Shown one piece after another: positions 8,466 through 16,375 of a stretch of DNA of 40,531 bases. This stretch comes from Candidatus Helarchaeota archaeon. GTDB taxonomy: Archaea > Asgardarchaeota > Lokiarchaeia > Helarchaeales > RDOG01. A program made the position numbers and the translations under genes. Below the pieces are notes generated by a model. It was not told the origin of the DNA and did not search any database. It worked only from the letters and a program-made list of their open reading frames with translations. Location of the stretch: NCBI GenBank assembly GCA_019058315.1, contig JAHPZH010000010.1, positions 1-40,531 on the forward strand, given 5' to 3'. Within the stretch, counting starts at the first letter, position 1; every line of letters starts with the position of its first letter.

Positions 8466-8840
8466 TCACATTAAAGCTCTTATTTTTTTATAAAAGTCAA
8501 GTAATGCAATTCGAATTAAGGGCAAATTTAGATCTTCTCCTCCTATCCCAATGAAAGTTAAAGTTTGTTCTACTCCTTCTTTTGAAATTTTTGAGATTAT
8601 AATAATTCCATTTGGTCCTTCAAGAACATAGTCTTTTAAATTTCCCATTTCTAAGAAATTCGAAAATTGCTGGAATGTTGCTTCAACATTGAATATTTCC
8701 ATGATGATTTTTTCTTTTAAATCGGCTACTAGTGTGGTTGCCAAGACTTTCCCATCAGGGTATGAGATTAAGAATGTCCCAGTAATTCCAGTAATTTGTT
8801 CCAAATCTCGAAGATATTTTTCCATTTGTCCTATATTCAT
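8466..8840 (-). CDS. Roadblock/LC7-domain protein (second of a tandem pair)
   Basis: This is a single Roadblock/LC7 domain of about 124 residues. Helix 1 is GQMEKYLRDLEQITG, strand 2 is GTFLISYPDGKVLATT, the central helix is EKIIMEIFNVEATFQQF, and the later strands contain YVLEGPNGIIIISKI, before a final helix PLIRIALLDFYKKIRAL. The frame is open further upstream to 8924, but ATG 8840 sits four bases after the stop of the first Roadblock gene and places the domain at the true N-terminus, so I choose it. Roadblock proteins dimerise and commonly regulate small Ras-like GTPases (MglB type) or form scaffolds. The two tandem copies are clearly divergent and could form a heterodimer. Confidence 0.85.
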   Translation of the reverse strand: MNIGQMEKYLRDLEQITGITGTFLISYPDGKVLATTLVADLKEKIIMEIFNVEATFQQFSNFLEMGNLKDYVLEGPNGIIIISKISKEGVEQTLTFIGIGGEDLNLPLIRIALLDFYKKIRALM

Positions 8841-8844
8841 GTTT

Positions 8845-9210
8845 TCATCCCATAATTTTTTCGATTTTAATTGAGGCATTTCTAATTTCAAATGCACATG
8901 ATGGAATATTAGCGTATTTTTCAAGAAAAGTTACGATAATTGAATTTCGACCCGCATTCATGATAATGAAATTACCCTCATCACTATCAACAATCACTCT
9001 TTCTAAATTGGATTTGCGAAATAGTTTGTATAAATGATCTAAAGTCAACTTTACTGAAGTAACAAGACCGCTTGCCATTACAACCTCGATCTCTTCTTCC
9101 CAAGTTGTCGCAATTGGAATTCCATCAGGATATGAAATAATTACACTTCCGAGAACTCCTGTCGTCTTACTTAGTTCCTTTAATATAATAGTTAATTTTT
9201 CTTCGGACAT
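8845..9210 (-). CDS. Roadblock/LC7-domain protein (first of a tandem pair)
   Basis: This is a 121-residue single-domain Roadblock/LC7 protein. It has helix EEKLTIILKELSKTTG, the signature GSVIISYPDGIPIATTW, a middle helix VTSVKLTLDHLYKLF, and strands RVIVDSDEGNFIIMNAG and SIIVTFLEK. The ISYPDG motif is shared with its neighbour, but the rest differs strongly, so the pair is an old duplication. It starts 51 bases after the LuxC-like gene and ends four bases before the second Roadblock start. A GTPase-regulator or dimeric scaffold role is the family expectation; no GTPase gene is in the window. Confidence 0.88.
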   Translation of the reverse strand: MSEEKLTIILKELSKTTGVLGSVIISYPDGIPIATTWEEEIEVVMASGLVTSVKLTLDHLYKLFRKSNLERVIVDSDEGNFIIMNAGRNSIIVTFLEKYANIPSCAFEIRNASIKIEKIMG

Positions 9211-9261
9211 TCATTCAAACCTTTTCTTTTTTTTTAAACTTAAATTGTTTAATTTTTAGAA

Positions 9262-10923
9262 TTATTTATAAAATTTTTTCAAATTGTCTTTGAAAAAATT
9301 GATCGAAACCCATCTAACAAGCTCTTTCAAATCAAAACCCCCATCATGTGGTGCTGCTCTTTTATGTAAATTCATTTCACCAGGCAACGTAATAGTACAA
9401 CCTCCCATTAGTGTCAACAAATCTGAAAAATCTTGAATTTTTTTCATCTGACCAATAATTGAGAATGTTTGAAGAAATTTTTGGATTTTCATTTCTTGGA
9501 TCCAATTTTTAATTTGATCTAATTCATTAAAAGGAACAACCATGATAAACCGATTAATACAAGCATCAATATCAGACTTATTAGGCATTCTTCTTAAATA
9601 TAGAACAGTCCAGTCAGGATTTTGAGTTAAAGCCTTACCTTTAGGAATAAAAAGTTTGCCCCAACCCTTATTTTCTATTTTAAATGTATAAAAATCTCTT
9701 TTATTTAAGGTTTCAATTGCTTCATACTCAGTCATTTTGGTCCTAGCAAGCTGTTTGCTCATTTCTCCTAGTTCTAGACTCAATAATTTTGCGAACCCAA
9801 GAGCTGTGTTAAATGTTATCGTTCTTCTTAACATATCCATGCTCTCTGACATCAACGAGATTATTTGTGAATCCACATTTGAATTTGTTTCTTGATTTGG
9901 TATTGAATTGTCATTTATTTGATTCATGAGATTTGTCATTTCACTTCTAATATTGGAATCATCTTCACATAAATTATTTGTGTTCTTTTCTTGAACAAAT
10001 ACAATTCGAGGAGAACAGCAAGCATATTGGTTCCAAATGGAGACATCCTTAGCGATTTCTCTAGCCACGAGCGTTAAATATTCCCGTTTATTTAGAAAAT
10101 CTTCGGTAATAATTGAAAAACTGAATTTCGGACCATGTTCAATGAACTTAACCCCATAATACGCTGATAATTTTTTTAATTGCCTAACAGATTCTAATCC
10201 ACCCCAAGCTATAACTACATCAATGAGTTCTTCATTGAATAAAAATTGGTAGATATTTTTTTCCCTACCTCTCCAATACATGACTGCTAATTCTCTTGCT
10301 AAGTTTCTATCAATATCGTAAATTGTTTGAACAAATCTGACTGCAAAATAGGGTTCTCCTGAAGCGAGCTTAATAAGATTAAGATTTTTTGTTAGGATAC
10401 CAAATAAAATACTTATAGGTCCAATTACAAATGCATTTCCAGCTAAGCTGTGAAGGATTAAACCTCTTGGTTGAGCATGTAAAAGAACATCATTTTTTAC
10501 AACCCAATCATCTAGAGAATTTATATCCCCAAATTGTTCAGATAAAAAACCAATGAGATGATCTTTTTGAAACAGTTCTAATACGTGTTCTAATTCAAAA
10601 TTAATCAATGCCTTTGATTGTCCCGTCACTAATGAAAGAACTTCTTCTGCTTCTTTTTTAAATTCAAAATTAGGGTTAGTCCATATATCATGAAGTTGGT
10701 GTAATATTTCTATTGTTTCTAATATCGGTCTGTCATGTGCTTGCTTTTTATATTTATTTAAGTAAATTACTGCAAGCTTTATTTCTCTAGAGCTTATAAC
10801 TGGATAGCTAATTTCAATTATTTTATCTCTTCTCTTGATTTTTAGGGTATCATCTACTCTATCTATATATAATCCCCCAACATATGAAGGTAAATTAATT
10901 TTAAGAGAAATATCAATCACCAA
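9262..10923 (-). CDS. luxC-like: LuxC-like acyl-CoA/acyl-protein reductase
   Basis: The 553-residue protein matches the LuxC branch of the aldehyde dehydrogenase superfamily, which reduces an activated fatty acyl group with NADPH to a fatty aldehyde. Visible hallmarks are the substrate/nucleotide region PRGLILHSLAGNAFVIGPIS (152-171) with KLASGEP (185-191), VIAWGGLESVR (238-247), and the nucleophile segment IWNQYACCSPRIVFVQ with Cys302/Cys303, after which the chain runs into a Ser/Asn-rich insert (about 313-360). It is about 75 residues longer than bacterial LuxC, mostly through that insert. The start is a TTG (GTG one codon later) without a clear ribosome site, so the exact N-terminus is uncertain. 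It directly follows the LuxE-like gene (51 bases), reproducing the LuxE-LuxC partnership of fatty acid reductase. No luciferase (LuxAB) is present. Confidence 0.85.
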   Translation of the reverse strand: MVIDISLKINLPSYVGGLYIDRVDDTLKIKRRDKIIEISYPVISSREIKLAVIYLNKYKKQAHDRPILETIEILHQLHDIWTNPNFEFKKEAEEVLSLVTGQSKALINFELEHVLELFQKDHLIGFLSEQFGDINSLDDWVVKNDVLLHAQPRGLILHSLAGNAFVIGPISILFGILTKNLNLIKLASGEPYFAVRFVQTIYDIDRNLARELAVMYWRGREKNIYQFLFNEELIDVVIAWGGLESVRQLKKLSAYYGVKFIEHGPKFSFSIITEDFLNKREYLTLVAREIAKDVSIWNQYACCSPRIVFVQEKNTNNLCEDDSNIRSEMTNLMNQINDNSIPNQETNSNVDSQIISLMSESMDMLRRTITFNTALGFAKLLSLELGEMSKQLARTKMTEYEAIETLNKRDFYTFKIENKGWGKLFIPKGKALTQNPDWTVLYLRRMPNKSDIDACINRFIMVVPFNELDQIKNWIQEMKIQKFLQTFSIIGQMKKIQDFSDLLTLMGGCTITLPGEMNLHKRAAPHDGGFDLKELVRWVSINFFKDNLKKFYK

Positions 10924-10974
10924 AATAAAAGAATTAATATAAATTTAATATCCTTCATAAATTTGGTAATTGTA

Positions 10975-12114
10975 TTACTCTCCAGCTAAATCTGCTATCA
11001 TTGCTCCACAACCTTTTGCATCGGCTCCGACAGCTCTGCTAACATTTTGGAAGGTTTTTCCATATCTACCGCATTTACACTTCTTTTCATTAATGAAATC
11101 TGCAACATCGTCTAACAAGATACTGATACCTGGCCAACTAGTGGATAATGGATTTATTATATTCACTAATCCTTTTTCACCTTCTTTTACTGGTTCCATT
11201 GTTTGAGGATCTCGAAAAATTATATCTCCCCAAGGTGGTACATGAAATAGTAATTCACTACATTCATGAAAAGACAAATCACTTTCAGTTAATCCATAAT
11301 TATCTCTAACTCTATTTAATGGAACACCGAGAATATCACTAATCACCTTTCTGAATTGGTCCTTACTAATTGCTTTGCCTGCAAATGTCTTCCAGCCTCC
11401 ACCAAAACCAGCTGCAAAGCTATTTTTTAAATTGAATTTTTTTCCCGTTTTCTCATGCATTTTAGTTAGAGTTAAGAATGCAAGTGCTGGACTACCACCA
11501 AACATAAAGACCTCTTGAGTTTTGGATGCTTCTATAAGATTTTGCATGGTTAGCTGTATATCAATTGGGATTTTCCCTTCCTCTTTTTTTTCTGTCATTA
11601 AGTATACGGCGCTTTCGCACATTCCTTCTGTCCAGACTTTCATTCCTACAGAAAATGTGAGCCCTTGTATGAACTTTAAAGAAGGTCCAAAGACAACTCC
11701 TTTTTTAAATCCTTCTATTTCAAATAAAAGTCTAGCATCTTTTAAACCGAAATCATAATATCTCTTGTCTGATAAGACGTCTCTTCCAACAAAACTTGGG
11801 TCACCTGATGTACCACTGCTTCTGTACCATGTGACGATTTGATCTTCGGGAATTGAAATTAAACCCTTATATAAATTATATGATTGTTTAAAAGATTTTG
11901 AGGTTATCCAAGGAATTTTGACGATATCGTCATATTCTTTTAAATCTTTTGAAGGGTTAAAATCATTTTTTCGGCAAATCTTTTTAAAGGGTGTACAATT
12001 CTTGAAATGATGTTTTGTTGCCTTTTTTATAACTTCAAATCTCATATCTCGAATTTTATCTGGATTCTGGTGATAGGGGTCCTCAATTTTGAGAAAATCT
12101 TCTATTTCTACCAT
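10975..12114 (-). CDS. luxE-like: LuxE-like acyl-protein synthetase (ANL-type)
   Basis: The 379-residue protein resembles LuxE, which activates a fatty acid with ATP and carries it as a thioester before handing it to LuxC. The adenylation P-loop reads WYRSSGTSGDPS (96-107), a later motif YGLTESD matches the ANL acid/aromatic motif, and ENGL-like segment KGLVNIINPLSTSWPG follows. LuxE proteins hold the acyl group on a Cys close to the C-terminus; here Cys369 in KGCGAMIADL lies 11 residues from the end, consistent with that. A CKCGRYG motif (a possible metal site) lies before it. Length matches LuxE (about 370). ATG 12114 is backed by a strong GAGGTGA ribosome site. It is 36 bases downstream of the FIST gene and upstream of the LuxC-like gene. 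Confidence 0.85.
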   Translation of the reverse strand: MVEIEDFLKIEDPYHQNPDKIRDMRFEVIKKATKHHFKNCTPFKKICRKNDFNPSKDLKEYDDIVKIPWITSKSFKQSYNLYKGLISIPEDQIVTWYRSSGTSGDPSFVGRDVLSDKRYYDFGLKDARLLFEIEGFKKGVVFGPSLKFIQGLTFSVGMKVWTEGMCESAVYLMTEKKEEGKIPIDIQLTMQNLIEASKTQEVFMFGGSPALAFLTLTKMHEKTGKKFNLKNSFAAGFGGGWKTFAGKAISKDQFRKVISDILGVPLNRVRDNYGLTESDLSFHECSELLFHVPPWGDIIFRDPQTMEPVKEGEKGLVNIINPLSTSWPGISILLDDVADFINEKKCKCGRYGKTFQNVSRAVGADAKGCGAMIADLAGE

Positions 12115-12150
12115 AACTTCACCTCATTTGTTTGATAATTAATTTTTTAA

Positions 12151-13452
12151 TTAACCTCCCACCAAAGTAATAATAGACATATTATTCAAGTGATACCCTC
12201 CAGGAGTTGAGTTTTTAATCTCTCCAGACGAGCCGAAACCAAAAATTGGTATATCTTTTCCTATTTCCTCCCTAATGACATTTATCTCGTCTATAATTCT
12301 ATCCCCGAGCAAAGAAAGCCTTGCCGAGCAGTCAAAATAAATCAAAAATTTTGGATCTTCAACATTCTCCAATGCCATTTTTACTGCTCTTCTAGCTGAT
12401 TCTAATATTATTTCCCCTGTCGCTTCACAAATTTCTAACTCTAATTTTTTCTCCACCATTTTTGGAGGCAAAACGGTAAAAATCGAGTCGTACTGGGGAT
12501 CTGTTACCGCCACATATGGATGTATACTATCTTCATCTTCTAAACCTAATAACGATAAAAAATTTATGTATCCTTGATGTTTTAGCTCATTTAAAGCCTC
12601 TTTTTCATGCCCCATGACTTCAAGTAATCCGTCTAGCGCTTTTTTTCCATTTATACCCATGAGAAATGGTCCAACATTTTTTGTAATTTGAATTCTTTTC
12701 CCTGTACGCCTTACACCAATATCATAACCAACTCCAAACTTATGGTTATTAGAAGAAAGCATACAAGCAATAACTGAATCGTAATTCACGGTTTCATTGA
12801 AAAATTCAAAAGTTTTTACACCACTGAGATCTCCACACTGAGTTCCAACAATTGGACAATTTAGACCATTTTCTACTAAATATTCCACTAATTCTTGAGT
12901 AATTGGAAAACCTTTTCCCTCACTAGCAAAATTTCGCATGTTACTCCAAAAAATTCTCGAAACCAAGCTACTGAAAACACGAGCACCAAAACTATCGAAT
13001 CTTTTCTGTTGAGCCAATACTTCAGGAGGGATCCTATAGCCGGAAGTAAAGAGTAAGATTACTTCATTTAAAGTTTTGTTAAGATGTGATTTATAGCTTT
13101 TAATAATATCTTGTCCTATTTTTTCGTAGTTATCCCTTGATTTTGTCCAAATTTGAGGTTCAATAACATCAATATCTCCTCCTAATAAGAGAATTCCAAC
13201 TGCTCGGATTGAAACATTATTATTTATTATTATTCCTATAGATCCACCACCAAGTAATGGAGTATTTGGAATCTCTTTTTTTATGCCTTTTAGAACATTT
13301 TCCAAATTGTATATATTTGCAGCTGATAAATCTATACCTATAATCGCTAATTTTGGAGTTCCAGAAAAATCTTTCAAAGCTTCCTTGGTTGCTTCAATAC
13401 CAGCTAAATAAGAATTAGAATTTGTTGAAAAACCGACACTTGCCTCAAGCAT
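12151..13452 (-). CDS. FIST-domain sensory protein (FIST_N + FIST_C)
   Basis: The protein of about 433 residues has the two-part FIST architecture. The N-terminal part begins ASVGFSTNSNSYLAGIEATKEAL, contains KLAIIGIDLSAANIYNLENVLKGIK and the glycine turn TPLLGGGSIGIIINN. The C-terminal part runs through YVAVTDPQYDSIFTVLPPKMVEKKLELEI to FLIYFDCSARLSLLGDRIIDEINVIRE, with the closing IPIFGFGSSGEIKNS and a final NNMSIITLVGG. FIST is a predicted intracellular small-ligand sensing domain usually wired to signalling outputs. No output domain is fused here, so its partners may be the proteins encoded behind it. A GTG four codons upstream (13464) is possible; ATG 13452 follows a GGTG at a workable distance. 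It heads the five-gene LuxE/LuxC/Roadblock string. Confidence 0.82.
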   Translation of the reverse strand: MLEASVGFSTNSNSYLAGIEATKEALKDFSGTPKLAIIGIDLSAANIYNLENVLKGIKKEIPNTPLLGGGSIGIIINNNVSIRAVGILLLGGDIDVIEPQIWTKSRDNYEKIGQDIIKSYKSHLNKTLNEVILLFTSGYRIPPEVLAQQKRFDSFGARVFSSLVSRIFWSNMRNFASEGKGFPITQELVEYLVENGLNCPIVGTQCGDLSGVKTFEFFNETVNYDSVIACMLSSNNHKFGVGYDIGVRRTGKRIQITKNVGPFLMGINGKKALDGLLEVMGHEKEALNELKHQGYINFLSLLGLEDEDSIHPYVAVTDPQYDSIFTVLPPKMVEKKLELEICEATGEIILESARRAVKMALENVEDPKFLIYFDCSARLSLLGDRIIDEINVIREEIGKDIPIFGFGSSGEIKNSTPGGYHLNNMSIITLVGG

Positions 13453-13653
13453 ATATTCACACACCAGAGGTTAAAAATTAGTATTTTCTTATATTTATAT
13501 TGTGGTTAAATTTGATAAACCTTTTTAGTTTTTTAATCAACATTTCTACTTAAATGTTTGTAATTTATAAAATAAAACCACTAATATTATTCAAAATTTT
13601 TATAGAAATAAAAAAAAATTTAAACAGTGTTGATTAATTGATTTTTCAATACA
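13453..13653 (-). promoter_or_regulatory. Probable promoter region of the FIST-LuxE-LuxC-Roadblock operon
   Basis: About 200 bases separate the FIST start from the preceding same-strand HEAT-like gene. An ATATAAATATAAG TATA-like stretch (minus strand, 13488-13500) lies 24-48 bases before the possible FIST starts, which implies a very short leader. The rest is AT-rich with no convincing operator. Confidence 0.4.
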
Positions 13654-14430
13654 TTAAGCTTTCTTAATATTCTTTAAAAGATTATTTGCAAGTGTTTTTA
13701 CGCTTAAATTCGAATTCTTCGTGAGTTCCCTTATTTTTTGTTTTGCATTAATTATTAATTCTTTGTTTTTTTTCCCAATTTTATTATATATAGACAATAA
13801 CGTGGTGATTAAAGGAATATTGTCTGAATTTAAGTCCTCAAGGAAATTTTGTTCAAATTCTTTCATTATAGATGGATCTTCTTCACCAATAACTCCAATT
13901 AGTATCAGGATTTTTCTTTGAATTTTTTGGTTCTTCTCTCGCAAATATATTTGCTTAAGCGTTGATATCATAGGGATTACTAAGTTAATATTCCTTTTGG
14001 CTAATGTTATTAATAAATCAATTGATTGGCTTTGAATAAGTTCGTTATTTTGATTTAATGCAAATATAATTGGTTTTAATGCTTCTTGAAGTGCGTCTGG
14101 ATCTGTTTCGAATATATCTTCTAATGTATCCAATGCATCTTCTCTTTCTTCATCTTCGATTCTAAACGGCTCCTCCATAATTACCGATTTAAAATCTTGA
14201 AATGCTACTGCTACTTCTTTTTCATCATATACATGATTCCATTCTTCCTCTCCCATATACCAGCTTACAATATATTCTCCTGAACTTATCTTTATTATTG
14301 ATTTTCCTTGTTTTATTTCTGGATAAAATTGTCCATTTCGAATACCATCATCATGAATATAATCATCTAGCACTTCCCCTTTTTCTTTAGCTTTTTTTAA
14401 ATCCTCAGGAAGTAAAGTGTATTCTTTCAT
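13654..14430 (-). CDS. HEAT/ARM-like repeat protein
   Basis: This 258-residue soluble protein has a distinct N-terminal half and a helical-repeat C-terminal half. Residues 1-95 look like a small beta-rich domain (GKSIIKISSGEYIVSWYMGEEEW) of unknown type. Residues about 95-258 form alternating amphipathic helices of HEAT/ARM character: DALDTLEDIFETDPDALQEAL, IIFALNQNNELIQSQSIDLLITLAKRN, KIQRKILILIGVIGEEDPS and VKTLANNLLKNIKKA. Such repeats bind other proteins. No ribosome site is obvious at ATG 14430. The FIST operon lies downstream on the same strand after 200 bases, so read-through is possible but the gene is probably a separate unit. Confidence 0.6.
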   Translation of the reverse strand: MKEYTLLPEDLKKAKEKGEVLDDYIHDDGIRNGQFYPEIKQGKSIIKISSGEYIVSWYMGEEEWNHVYDEKEVAVAFQDFKSVIMEEPFRIEDEEREDALDTLEDIFETDPDALQEALKPIIFALNQNNELIQSQSIDLLITLAKRNINLVIPMISTLKQIYLREKNQKIQRKILILIGVIGEEDPSIMKEFEQNFLEDLNSDNIPLITTLLSIYNKIGKKNKELIINAKQKIRELTKNSNLSVKTLANNLLKNIKKA

Positions 14431-14517
14431 TTGAAGTTGACACTGGTTTTTTATTAAGATAATAAAGAAATAATGTAATTTAAAATATTTTGAAATAAAT
14501 AAAAAAAAGATTATAAA

Positions 14518-15060
14518 TTAAGTTTTGCTTTTAATGAATGCAACCAAAGCAAGGATAATTGAAGAAAATATTAGTACCCACTTTGATAGCGCAAATATAG
14601 AATGAGCTACAGTCCACCAATTTGGGAAGAATAATGGATTTGTCAAAGTCATTAGAATGAAAGCATTTTCTATCGCGTCTAATCCAGCAGCAACTAGTCC
14701 AAGAATTGCAAAAGTATAGCAAAATTTACCCCACTTGTCTGTTGATCCAAATAGTCTACCAGTAAACAACAAAATGCTGAATATTAGAATACCATAACCA
14801 ACCATAAAAACGTAATCTAGAATCATTACATTCCTATAAGCATTAATTCCACCAATAAGGACCATTGGCAAATATTGCGCTTTCATTTTTGACCCACTAA
14901 ATGATAACTGGCTAGCAAACATATTCGTAGTATCCCCAGATTGTCCTAAGAAGATTCCCATTAAAACTTGCATTGAAATCATAAGCAAGATACCAATAAT
15001 CAAAAGAATTTTCGTCATTTTTGAGGATGGAGAATCATCAAATTTTTCTAGAATAGACAA
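14518..15060 (-). CDS. Four-helix membrane protein of unknown function
   Basis: I do not recognise this 180-residue protein. It has four or five hydrophobic segments: KILLIIGILLMISMQVLMGIF, LDYVFMVGYGILIFSILLF, FCYTFAILGLVAAGLDAIENAF and a terminal SKWVLIFSSIILALVAFI, with a polar loop (residues 40-60) after the first helix that probably faces outward. The conserved-looking GLDAIENAF inside the third helix carries two acidic residues, which is unusual in a membrane segment and hints at a functional site. The start is a TTG at 15060 with GGAT upstream; an ATG at 15018 would trim 14 residues. It stands alone between a HEAT-like protein and a long non-coding gap. Confidence 0.6.
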   Translation of the reverse strand: MSILEKFDDSPSSKMTKILLIIGILLMISMQVLMGIFLGQSGDTTNMFASQLSFSGSKMKAQYLPMVLIGGINAYRNVMILDYVFMVGYGILIFSILLFTGRLFGSTDKWGKFCYTFAILGLVAAGLDAIENAFILMTLTNPLFFPNWWTVAHSIFALSKWVLIFSSIILALVAFIKSKT

Positions 15061-15399
15061 TTAAATCATATCCAAATATTTTTGACTTAATATTAAACAA
15101 ATAGCTAATTTCATCTGATTACTTATATATTTTTTTAATTTGAGTTCATGCAGATTACTAATTTTTTAAAGATCGGATAAAATAATTTATGAAATTTTGA
15201 TTTTGGATTAAATTCTTTGGGTTTAAATTTCATTTCTTAAAATTAAAAATAAAATAAATTTGAGAATTAATAGACTCTATTTTTTTTTCATATATATAGA
15301 GGTTTTTGAAATTGATATTATATCGATCTTTTTATATTTTCTAGTAAACTAACCCGATATTGGTCATTCTTTGTAATTTTTAAAATTATAAAGTAATCT
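15061..15399. other. 339-base non-coding stretch, very AT-rich
   Basis: No gene is seen here. It separates the stop of the LRR gene from the TTG start of the small membrane protein, both on the minus strand. TATA-like runs occur at about 15121-15132 (which would serve the membrane protein gene) and ATATATATAG near 15293-15302, together with T-runs. I find no inverted repeat, RNA-like fold or repeat family member by eye. Confidence 0.5.
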
Positions 15400-16353
15400 T
15401 TATTTAAGACCTTTTATTTTCTCATTTATTTCCTCCGCCCTTTCTTTCAAGACTTGCAAATCATTAAGTTTAAGTCCGCCTGCTTTGATTTGCCCTTCTA
15501 TTAATTCTAAGCTTTTAATAAGTTTTTTTAATTTCACACTTTTACAATATTTTATTAATGGTCCAACTCCTTTCTCATATATTTCATTATCTTTTTTTGA
15601 TAAAGGATTATAGTCCAATTCTATTGTATTTAATTGTTCCAAATTGCCTAATTGCTCCGGAAGAGTCGTCAAATTATTACCAGTCAAAGCTAGAAAACTA
15701 AGCGATTTTAGGTCACCAAACGACTCTGGGAGAGACGTTAACTGATTACCATTTAAATATAATTCTTTGAGTGAAGTAAGTTTACCAAAGGATTCCGGGA
15801 GAGTCGTTAACTGGTTATTATCGATATATAGTTTTTGGAGTGATTTCAAGTTGCCAAAGAATTCTGGGAGAATCGTAAACTTATTTTGACTCAAAATAAG
15901 TAGATGGAGTGATTTAAACCCTTCAAACGACTCCGGCAGAGTTTTTAATTTATTACTAGCCAAATATAGGATTTCAAGCGATTTTAGATTCCCAAAAGAT
16001 TCCGGGAGAGTCATCAACTTATTACTACTCAAATTTAGAGAATTTATCGATTTTAGGTTAATGAGGGACTCTGGGAAAGGTGTTAACTTGTTATGACTCA
16101 AACTTAGATAAGTGAGTGATTTTAAGGTGCTAAGCCCCTCCGGGAGAGTTGATAACTGATTATCAGTTAAATTTAGTTCTTGGAGTGATTTTAATTCAAG
16201 AATTGGCTCTGGCAGAGTTACTAATCTTTTGGAAGTTAAATTAATATAGGTTACATGCCCATTCTTAATCTTGAAATCATCATCTTTCAAAGAATATTTT
16301 CTCTTTAATGTTTCGAAAGTTTTTTTCTCATGCTCATCGATGATTTCGACCAT
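15400..16353 (-). CDS. Leucine-rich repeat protein (nine 23-residue repeats)
   Basis: This is a 317-residue cytoplasmic LRR protein without signal peptide. Residues 1-43 form an acidic/basic helical cap ending in a half repeat (HVTYINLTSKR). Residues 44-250 are nine consecutive units of exactly 23 residues with consensus L-x-x-LPESFG-x-LKSL-x-x-L-x-L-x-x-N-x, the bacterial/plant intracellular type also seen in many Asgard archaea. Residues 251-317 are a charged helical cap (DNEIYEKGVGPLIKYCKS, then coiled-coil-like segments). LRR solenoids bind proteins. The gene follows the winged-helix regulator by 22 bases and is probably co-transcribed with it. The repeats are near-identical at DNA level, so unit number may vary between strains. 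Confidence 0.88.
   Translation of the reverse strand: MVEIIDEHEKKTFETLKRKYSLKDDDFKIKNGHVTYINLTSKRLVTLPEPILELKSLQELNLTDNQLSTLPEGLSTLKSLTYLSLSHNKLTPFPESLINLKSINSLNLSSNKLMTLPESFGNLKSLEILYLASNKLKTLPESFEGFKSLHLLILSQNKFTILPEFFGNLKSLQKLYIDNNQLTTLPESFGKLTSLKELYLNGNQLTSLPESFGDLKSLSFLALTGNNLTTLPEQLGNLEQLNTIELDYNPLSKKDNEIYEKGVGPLIKYCKSVKLKKLIKSLELIEGQIKAGGLKLNDLQVLKERAEEINEKIKGLK
15604..16224 (-). repeat. Nine tandem 69-bp coding repeats inside the LRR gene
   Basis: The nine LRR units correspond to nine 69-bp DNA repeats in phase. The core reading, on the minus strand, of CTCCCGGAATC or CTCCCAGAGTC (LPES) recurs in most units, for example around 15730, 15799 and 16006. It is a coding repeat, not a CRISPR array: there is no spacer/repeat alternation. 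Confidence 0.75.
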
Positions 16354-16375
16354 TGAGGTTCAAATTCCGATAGTC

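Noticed and set aside
8845..8924. Extended N-terminus of the second Roadblock protein (start at 8924)
   Set aside because: The extension overlaps the end of the first Roadblock gene by 80 bases, and ATG 8840 gives a standard-length domain directly after that stop.
9262..12114. Bioluminescence (lux) operon
   Set aside because: Only LuxC- and LuxE-like genes are present. No luciferase subunits, LuxD or flavin reductase lie nearby, so light production is not supported.
15604..16224. CRISPR array or satellite DNA
   Set aside because: The periodic 69-bp pattern is explained fully by 23-residue LRR units in an open coding frame, with no spacers.
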